Assembly: GCA_949130495.1 (NCBI GenBank)
Contig: OX422211.1
Coordinates: 339,455,504 to 339,519,503, forward strand
Reading direction: 5' to 3'
Source: Sambucus nigra
Taxonomy: Eukaryota > Streptophyta > Magnoliopsida > Dipsacales > Adoxaceae
Length of the DNA stretch: 64,000 nucleotides
Shown in pieces: positions 56,100 to 64,000 of the stretch. Each line of letters begins with the position of its first letter. Position 1 is the first letter of the stretch. Under the pieces are notes generated by a model. It was not told the origin of the DNA, searched no databases, and was given only the letters and a program-made list of their open reading frames with translations. The translations under genes and the position numbers were made by a program.

Positions 56100-57120
56100 T
56101 GTAACACCCCGCCCGCCCAGGGAGAGCGAACGGAGAGTTACTATCGATAAAATTAAACTAATCCACAAATAATAAGGTATAGAGCATCTAAATCCCACAA
56201 TAAAATAAGAAACCACTATTCTCATCTTCAAATTAATACAACAAATCTCTCGAAATAATTACAACAATCCAACTATCTCGAAATTAAAATAAATCTCCAA
56301 ATGCTCTATACATCAAAATAAATACAAGTCTTCTCATCTCTTGTATTAAAAATTCTTCCCAAATAATCCTCGCTAAAATCATCCCAATTGGTCCATAGCA
56401 CTCAAATCCGTGCTCACTTGGCAACTAAGAAAAAGATGGGGAAGTACACAATACGACATGAATATGCTCAACAAAGATGTTAGCGATGAACAAAGCGCAA
56501 CAATACGACTACGAATACTCAAATCAAATAATGCAAATCTCAATAGCATTTTATCAATAAATTTCTCAACAACACATTAACCGGAGTCACCAGGCCTCAC
56601 CATATCGCGCCATACTTTATCAAGTAGCCAAAAAAGGAGTCTTGGCAGGTGCCCAACATCAGTGCCATATTAAAATCTCGTGAGAGCGTGCTCAAAACAA
56701 CATGAATAACACCTCATGAATGAAAATAATTCCAACAATTATTTTTCCATATTTCCAAGAATTTAACAATTCAAAATATGAGTTCAATTAACAAGAATTC
56801 AACGGAATAAACACTCGCGAGATTTCAGGAGCATATTGTGTAAAATCCCATACCTTAAACCACCAAAAAGAACCAACATGAATCATCGCATAATTCAACC
56901 TCAAAATCTAATCACACCATCACGTTCTTCTCGCGAAAATAATCAAATCTCGTTCTAGCCCAAACTCGAGAAAACACCAAATAAGCCTTCTAATCTAAGG
57001 TTGAAATCTTGAATAAGTTTGGGGTTATGGTTTGTATATGAAAGGGAGTAATTTTGGAGAGGTCTTCTGGTTGAAAAGTTTGAGAAAAAGTGATTTGAAA
57101 ATCCAAGCCACGAATTAGTT

Positions 57121-57130
57121 GATATATAAA
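57121..57130 (-). promoter_or_regulatory. TATA-like box, representative copy (unit 31)
   Basis: TTTATATATC on the minus strand, 413 bp from the LTR start, as in unit 1. Thirty-five such sites occur at about 1.69-kb spacing, all pointing left. Confidence 0.6.
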
Positions 57131-57543
57131 GGATTAAGTGTTTGATTAAGAAAAGAGTTCTAATCAGATACAAACACTAAAAATTTTATTCCGGACGATC
57201 GGATCGTTGGAATCGCTTGAAATTTTAGTATGTTGTAGCGAACGGCGAGACATGACTTCTGACAAAAATTCAGCTTGATCGGACGGTCGGATTTCTAAAA
57301 ATATAATTTTTACTAGAGAGTTTTATGTTTTGAGGACTCTTAGAGAGTTTTATGTTTTGAGGAGTCTTCTAAATAATAAAAATTCAATTAAAGCTCCATT
57401 TTAATTCCAATTCCGAAATCGTTTGAAACTCTCGCCTTTAAAAATAAAATCAAACATATTTGAGGAATAAAAATAATTTTATCTCAAAATTTATTTTTCC
57501 TCTTTATTTCGAAAATACCCCCAAAATTACGCGGGTTGTTACA

Positions 57544-57554
57544 CTTCCCCACTA
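57544..57554 (-). other. polypurine tract, representative copy (unit 31)
   Basis: TAGTGGGGAAG on the minus strand, directly abutting the LTR start at 57543. It is conserved in every unit and is the expected primer for plus-strand DNA synthesis. Confidence 0.85.
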
Positions 57555-57771
57555 ACAATGGAATTTCTCCCTCGAAATTCGCCGAATACCTAACTCTCAA
57601 AAATCATCCCAACAATCTCCAAAAATAATCTCGTCACCAAAAATAATTTCCTCACATCTAATCTAGAGGCCTAACGCAAAACAATTCTCTAAAAATTTCT
57701 ATCTCCAAATTCGCGCCACAAAAACGTAACAGACCCAAAAACCCAAAACCCGAGGGTGGTCATATACCTAA

Positions 57772-57783
57772 GCTCTGATACCA
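57772..57783 (-). other. primer-binding site for initiator tRNA-Met, representative copy (unit 31)
   Basis: TGGTATCAGAGC on the minus strand, three bases (GAA) from the end of the next LTR at 57787. Conserved in nearly all units; unit 1 carries a G-to-A change. Confidence 0.9.
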
Positions 57784-57786
57784 TTC

Positions 57787-59473
57787 TGTAACACCCCGCC
57801 CGCCCAGGGAGAGCGAACGGAGAGTTACTATCGATAAAATTAAACTAATCCACAAATAGTAAGGTATAGAGCATCTAAATCCCACAATAAAATAAGAAAC
57901 CACTATTCTCATCTTCAAATTAATACAACAAATCTCTCGAAATAATTACAACAATCCAACTATCTCGAAATTAAAATAAATCTCCAAATGCTCTATACAT
58001 CAAAATAAATACAAGTCTTCTCATCTCTTGTATTAAAAATTCTTCCCAAATAATCCTCGCTAAAATCATCCCAATTGGTCCATAGCACTCAAATCCGTGC
58101 TCACTTGGCAACTAAGAAAAAGATGGGGAAGTACACAATACGACATGAATATGCTCAACAAAGATGTTAGCGATGAACAAAGCGCAACAATACGACTACG
58201 AATACTCAAATCAAATAATGCAAATCTCAATAGCATTTTATCAATAAATTTCTCAACAACACATTAACCGGAGTCACCAGGCCTCACCATATCGCGCCAT
58301 ACTTTATCAAGTAGCCAAAAAAGGAGTCTTGGCAGGTGCCCAACATCAGTGCCATATTAAAATCTCGTGAGAGCGTGCTCAAAACAACATGAATAACACC
58401 TCATGAATGAAAATAATTCCAACAATTATTTTTCCATATTTCCAAGAATTTAACAATTCAAAATATGAGTTCAATTAACAAGAATTCAACGGAATAAACA
58501 CTCGCGAGATTTCAGGAGCATATTGTGTAAAATCCCATACCTTAAACCACCAAAAAGAACCAACATGAATCATCGCATAATTCAACCTCAAAATCTAATC
58601 ACACCATCACGTTCTTCTCGCGAAAATAATCAAATCTCGTTCTAGCCCAAACTCGAGAAAACACCAAATAAGCCTTCTAATCTAAGGTTGAAATCTTGAA
58701 TAAGTTTGGGGTTATGGTTTGTATATGAAAGGGAGTAATTTTGGAGAGGTCTTCTGGTTGAAAAGTTTGAGAAAAAGTGATTTGAAAATCCAAGCCACGA
58801 ATTAGTTGATATATAAAGGATTAAGTGTTTGATTAAGAAAAGAGTTCTAATCAGATACAAACACTAAAAATTTTATTCCGGACGATCGGATCGTTGGAAT
58901 CGCTTGAAATTTTAGTATGTTGTAGCGAACGGCGAGACATGACTTCTGACAAAAATTCAGCTTGATCGGACGGTCGGATTTCTAAAAATATAATTTTTAC
59001 TAGAGAGTTTTATGTTTTGAGGACTCTTAGAGAGTTTTATGTTTTGAGGAGTCTTCTAAATAATAAAAATTCAATTAAAGCTCCATTTTAATTCCAATTC
59101 CGAAATCGTTTGAAACTCTCGCCTTTAAAAATAAAATCAAACATATTTGAGGAATAAAAATAATTTTATCTCAAAATTTATTTTTCCTCTTTATTTCGAA
59201 AATACCCCCAAAATTACGCGGGTTGTTACACTTCCCCACTAACAATGGAATTTCTCCCTCGAAATTCGCCGAATACCTAACTCTCAAAAATCATCCCAAC
59301 AATCTCCAAAAATAATCTCGTCACCAAAAATAATTTCCTCACATCTAATCTAGAGGCCTAACGCAAAACAATTCTCTAAAAATTTCTATCTCCAAATTCG
59401 CGCCACAAAAACGTAACAGACCCAAAAACCCAAAACCCGAGGGTGGTCATATACCTAAGCTCTGATACCATTC
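57787..59473 (-). repeat. unit 32 (1687 bp), C, beta
   Basis: AAATAGTAAGG near its start and AAAACGTAACAG near its end. Near-identical to the neighbouring units at a 1687-bp shift. Confidence 0.96.
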
Positions 59474-61161
59474 TGTAACACCCCGCCCGCCCAGGGAGAG
59501 CGAACGGAGAGTTACTATCGATAAAATTAAACTAATCCACAAATAGTAAGGTATAGAGCATCTAAATCCCACAATAAAATAAGAAACCACTATTCTCATC
59601 TTCAAATTAATACAACAAATCTCTCGAAATAATTACAACAATCCAACTATCTCGAAATTAAAATAAATCTCCAAATGCTCTATACATCAAAATAAATACA
59701 AGTCTTCTCATCTCTTGTATTAAAAATTCTTCCCAAATAATCCTCGCTAAAATCATCCCAATTGGTCCATAGCACTCAAATCCGTGCTCACTTGGCAACT
59801 AAGAAAAAGATGGGGAAGTACACAATACGACATGAATATGCTCAACAAAGATGTTAGCGATGAACAAAGCGCAACAATACGACTACGAATACTCAAATCA
59901 AATAATGCAAATCTCAATAGCATTTTATCAATAAATTTCTCAACAACACATTAACCGGAGTCACCAGGCCTCACCATATCGCGCCATACTTTATCAAGTA
60001 GCCAAAAAAGGAGTCTTGGCAGGTGCCCAACATCAGTGCCATATTAAAATCTCGTGAGAGCGTGCTCAAAACAACATGAATAACACCTCATGAATGAAAA
60101 TAATTCCAACAATTATTTTTCCATATTTCCAAGAATTTAACAATTCAAAATATGAGTTCAATTAACAAGAATTCAACGGAATAAACACTCGCGAGATTTC
60201 AGGAGCATATTGTGTAAAATCCCATACCTTAAACCACCAAAAAGAACCAACATGAATCATCGCATAATTCAACCTCAAAATCTAATCACACCATCACGTT
60301 CTTCTCGCGAAAATAATCAAATCTCGTTCTAGCCCAAACTCGAGAAAACACCAAATAAGCCTTCTAATCTAAGGTTGAAATCTTGAATAAGTTTGGGGTT
60401 ATGGTTTGTATATGAAATGGAGTAATTTTGGAGAGGTCTTCTGGTTGAAAAGTTTGAGAAAAAGTGATTTGAAAATCCAAGCCACGAATTAGTTGATATA
60501 TAAAGGATTAAGTGTTTGATTAAGAAAAGAGTTCTAATCAGATACAAACACTAAAAATTTTATTCTGGACTATCGGATCGTTGGAATCGCTTGAAATTTT
60601 AGTATGTTGTAGCGAACGGCGAGACAGGACTTCTGACAAAAATTCAGCTTGATCAGACGGTCGGATTTCTAAAAATATAATTTTTACTAGAGAGTTTTAT
60701 GTTTTGAGGACTCTTAGAGAGTTTTATGTTTTGAGGAGTCTGCTAAATAATAAAAATTCAATTAAAGCTCCATTTTAATTCCAATTCCGAAATCGTTTGA
60801 AACTCTCGCCTTTAAAAATAAAATCAAACATATTTGAGGAATAAAAATAATTTTATCTCAAAATTTATTTTTCCTCTTTATTTCGAAAATACACCCAAAA
60901 TTACGCGGGTTGTTACACTTCCCCACTAACAATGGAATTTCTCCCTCGAAATTCGCCGAATACCTAACTCTCAAAAATCAGCCCAACAATCTCCAAAAAT
61001 AATCTCGTCACCAAAAAATAATTTCCTCACATCTAATCTAGAGGCCTAACGCAAAACAATTCTCTAAAAATTTCTATCTCCAAATTCGCGCCACAAAAAC
61101 GCAACAGACCCAAAAACCCAAAACCCGAGGGTGGTCACATACCTAAGCTCTGATACCATTC
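59474..61161 (-). repeat. unit 33 (1688 bp), C, beta
   Basis: First half as in unit 32. The second half carries several private changes (GAAATGGAGTAA, CTGGACTATCGG, GTCTGCTAAAT, ATACACCCAAAATT), so it is older or less homogenised there. Confidence 0.95.
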
Positions 61162-62848
61162 TGTAACACCCCGCCCGCCCAGGGAGAGCGAACGGAGCGT
61201 TACTATCGATAAAATTAAACTAATCCACAAATAACAAGGTATAGAGCATCTAAATCCCACAATAAAATAAGAAACCACTATTCTCATCTTCAAATTAATA
61301 CAACAAATCTCTCGAAATAATTACAACAATCCAACTATCTCGAAATTAAAATAAATCTCCAAATGCTCTATACATCAAAATAAATACAAGTCTTCTCATC
61401 TCTTGTATTAAAAATTCTTCCCAAATAATCCCCGCTAAAATCATCCCAATTGGTCCATAGCACTCAAATCTGTGCTCACTTGCCAACTAAGAAAAAGATG
61501 GGGAAGTACACAATAAGACATGAATATGCTCAACAAAGATGTTAGCGATGAACAAATCGCAACAATACGGCTACGAATACTCAAATCAAATAATGCAAAT
61601 CTCAATAGCATTTTATCAATAAATTTCTCAACAACACATTAACCGGAGTCACCAGGCCTCACCATACCGCGCCATACTTTATCAAGTAGCCGGAAAAGGA
61701 GTCTTGGCAGGTGCCCAACATCAGTGCCATATTAAAATCTCATGACAGCTTGCTCAAAACAACATGAATAATACCTCATGAATGAAAATAATTCCAACAA
61801 TTATTTTTCCAGATTTCCAAGAATTTAACAATTCAAAATATGAGTTCAATTAACAAGAATTCAATGGAATAAACACTCGCGAGATTTCAGGAGCATATTG
61901 TGTAAAATCCCATACCTTAAACCACCAAAAAGAACCAACATGAATCATCGCATAATTCAACCTCAAAATCTAATCACACCATCACGTTCTTCTCGCGAAA
62001 ATAATCAAATCTCGTTCTAGCCCAAACTCGAGAAAACACCAAATAAGCCTTCTAATATAAGGTTGAAATCTTGAATAACTTTAGGGTTATGGTTTGTATA
62101 TGAAAGGGAGTAATTTTGGAGAGGTCTTCTGGTTGAAAAGTTTGAGAAAAAGTGATTTGAAAGACAAGCCACGAATTAGTTGATATATAAAGGATTAAGT
62201 GTTTGATTAAGAAAAGAGTTCTAATGAGATACAAACACTAAAAATTTTATTCTGGACAATCGGACCGTTGGAAGAACTTCAAATTTTAGTATGTTGTAGC
62301 GAACGGCGAGACAGGACTTCTCACAAAAAATTAGCTTGATCGGACGGTCGGATTTCTAAAAATATAATTTTTACTAGAGAGTTTTATGTTTTGAGGACTC
62401 TTAGAGAGTTTTATGTTTTGAGGAGTCTTCTAAATAATAAAAATTCAATTAAAGCTCCATTTTAATTCCAATTCCGAAACCGTTTGAAACTCTCGCCTTT
62501 AAAAATAAATTCAAACATATCTGAGGAATAAAAATAATTTTATCTAAAAATTTATTTTTCCTCTTTATTTCGAAAATACCCCCAAAATTACGCGGGTTGT
62601 TACACTTCCCCACTAACAATGGAATTTCGCCCTCGAAATTCGCAGAATACCTAACTCTCAAAAATCAGCCCAACAATCTCCAAAAATAATCTCGTCACCA
62701 AAAAATAATTTCCTCACATCTAATCTAGAGGTCTAACGCAAAACAATTCTCTAAAAATTTATATCTCCAAATTCGCGCCACAAAAACGCAACAGACCCAA
62801 AAACCCAAGACCTGAGGGTGGTCATATACCTAAGCTCTGATACCATTC
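61162..62848 (-). repeat. unit 34 (1687 bp), C switching to A, alpha
   Basis: C type through 61346 (TCGAAATTAAAAT), A type from 61432 (AATCCCCGCT, then CAATAAGACATG). A further exchange point lies between. Confidence 0.95.
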
Positions 62849-64000
62849 TGTAACACCCCGCCCGTCCGGGGAGAGCGAACGGAGCGTTACTATCGATAAA
62901 ACTAAACTAATCCACAAATAACAAGGTATAGAGCATCTAAATCCCACAATAAAATAAGAAACCACTATTCTCATCTTCAAATTAATACAACAAATCTCTC
63001 GAAATAATTACAACAATCCAACTATCTCGAAAATAAAATAAATATCCAAATGCTCTATACATCAAAATAAATACAAGTCTTCTCATCTCTTGTATTAAAA
63101 ATTCTTCCCAAATAATCCTCGCTAAAATCATCCCAATTGGTCCATAGCACTCAAATCCGTGCTCACTTGGCAACTAAGAAAAAGATGGGGAAGTACACAA
63201 TACGACATGAATATGCTCAACAAAGATGTTAGCGATGAACAAAGCGTAACAATACGACTATGAATACTCAAATCAAATAATGCAAATCTCAATAGCATTT
63301 TATCAATAAATTTCTCAACAACACATTAACCGGAGTCACCAGGCCTCACCATATCGCGCCATACTTTATCAAGTAGCCAAAAAAGGAGTCTTGGCAGGTG
63401 CCCAACATCAGTGCCATATTAAAATCTCGTGACAACGTGCTCAAAACAACATGAATAACACCTCATGAATGAAAATAATTCCAACAATTATTTTTCCATA
63501 TTTCCAAGAATTTAACAATTCAAAATATGAGTTCAATTAACAAGAATTCAACGGAATAAACACTCGCGAGATTTCAGGAGCATATTGTGTAAAATCCCAT
63601 ACCTTAAACCACCAAAAAGAACCAACATGAATCATCGCATAATTCAACCTCAAAATCTAATCACACCATCACGTTCTTCTCGCGAAAATAATCAAATCTC
63701 GTTCTAGCCCAAACTCGAGAAAACACCAAATAAGACTTCTAATCTAAGGTTGAAATCTTGAATAAGTTTGGGGTTATGGTTTGTATATGAAAGGGAGTAA
63801 TTTTGGAGAGGTCTTCTGGTTGAAAAGTTTGAGAAAAAGTGATTTGAAAAGCCAAGCCACGAATTAGTTGATATATAAAGGATTAAGTGTTTGATTAAGA
63901 AAAGAGTTCTAATCAGATACAAACACTAAAAATTTTATTCCGGACGATCGCATCGTTGGAATCGCTTGTAATTTTAGTATGTTGTAGAGAACGGCGAGAC
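62849..64000 (-). repeat. unit 35, partial (first 1152 bp), B, beta
   Basis: B type followed by beta type, as in units 10, 17, 21 and 26. Cut by the window edge within U3 of the LTR. Its last ~100 bp carry extra changes (CGATCGCATCG, GCTTGTAATT, GTAGAGAACGG). Confidence 0.95.

Larger units (their letters stand above)
56100..57786 (-). repeat. unit 31 (1687 bp), C, beta; representative of the commonest form
   Basis: LTR 56100-57543 and internal domain 57544-57786. Ends with AAAACGTAACAG, shared only with unit 32. Confidence 0.96.
5733..64000 (-). repeat. megasatellite array of LTR-retrotransposon units, 34 complete plus 1 partial
   Basis: The array is head-to-tail with no interruption. Unit starts were placed at each TGTAACACCCC (or TATAACACCCC). 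Lengths are 1646-1688 bp, most being 1687, 1688 or 1656. Each unit contains LTR, primer-binding site, short internal DNA and polypurine tract on the minus strand. Neighbouring LTRs serve as both the 3' LTR of one internal segment and the 5' LTR of the next. The right end of the array lies outside the window. Confidence 0.97.

Noticed and set aside
5733..64000. CRISPR-like array
   Set aside because: The regular spacing is of 1.69-kb units without unique spacers, in a plant-type genome with LTR anatomy.
5733..64000. Ribosomal DNA or another tandem gene family
   Set aside because: No rRNA-like or tRNA-gene sequence was seen. The unit is AT-rich, non-coding, and explained by LTR, primer-binding site and polypurine tract.
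5733..64000. Unit length as a nucleosome multiple (about ten repeats), suggesting a centromeric role
   Set aside because: The numerical fit is loose and the unit length follows from the element's own structure. CENH3 ChIP data would be needed.

Overview
The window reads as nuclear DNA of a flowering plant, most likely from a heterochromatic or pericentromeric region. It is AT-rich, has no convincing protein-coding gene, and is filled with LTR-retrotransposon sequence whose primer-binding sites match the plant initiator-tRNA-Met type (TGGTATCAGAGC). The species cannot be named from the sequence.

Region 1 (1-5732) is a patchwork of decayed Ty3/gypsy-type pieces. It holds an Athila/Tat-like 3' end (polypurine tract near 222-238, LTR start at 239), the 3' edge of another LTR ending at 1637 with a primer-binding site at 1640-1651, a 71-bp (TA)n tract, a probable plus-strand LTR remnant around 2600-3240, and a minus-strand LTR whose start is at 5226. 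A ~170-bp tandem duplication (4143-4485) has a diverged third copy near 5561. All open frames here are short and match nothing I recognise.

Region 2 (5733-64000, running off the right edge) is one uninterrupted head-to-tail array of a ~1.69-kb unit: 34 complete units and one partial. On the minus strand each unit has the anatomy of an LTR retrotransposon: a 1444-bp LTR starting TGTAACAACCCG and ending GGGTGTTACA, a 3-nt spacer, an initiator-tRNA-Met primer-binding site, only ~244 bp of internal DNA, a polypurine tract, then the next LTR. The array is therefore (LTR-internal)n, a megasatellite made from a retrotransposon reduced to its cis-acting sites. Each LTR carries a TATA-like box, so in principle each unit has a minus-strand promoter.

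The array has a readable history. I sort units by the first part of the LTR in window coordinates (types A, B, C) and the second part (types alpha, beta, with or without a 27-28-bp deletion called del). On this basis a 7-unit block of 11,746 bp is duplicated side by side (about 14.7-26.46 and 26.46-38.2 kb). A 5-unit block of 8,405 bp is then duplicated (about 37.1-45.5 and 45.5-53.9 kb). A 3,348-bp offset match lies near the left edge (8.5-9.8 against 11.9-13.1 kb), and nearly identical single units fill 54.4-61 kb. Units at the left edge are the most divergent. This is the pattern expected from repeated unequal exchange. An origin from a one-LTR circular DNA is also compatible.
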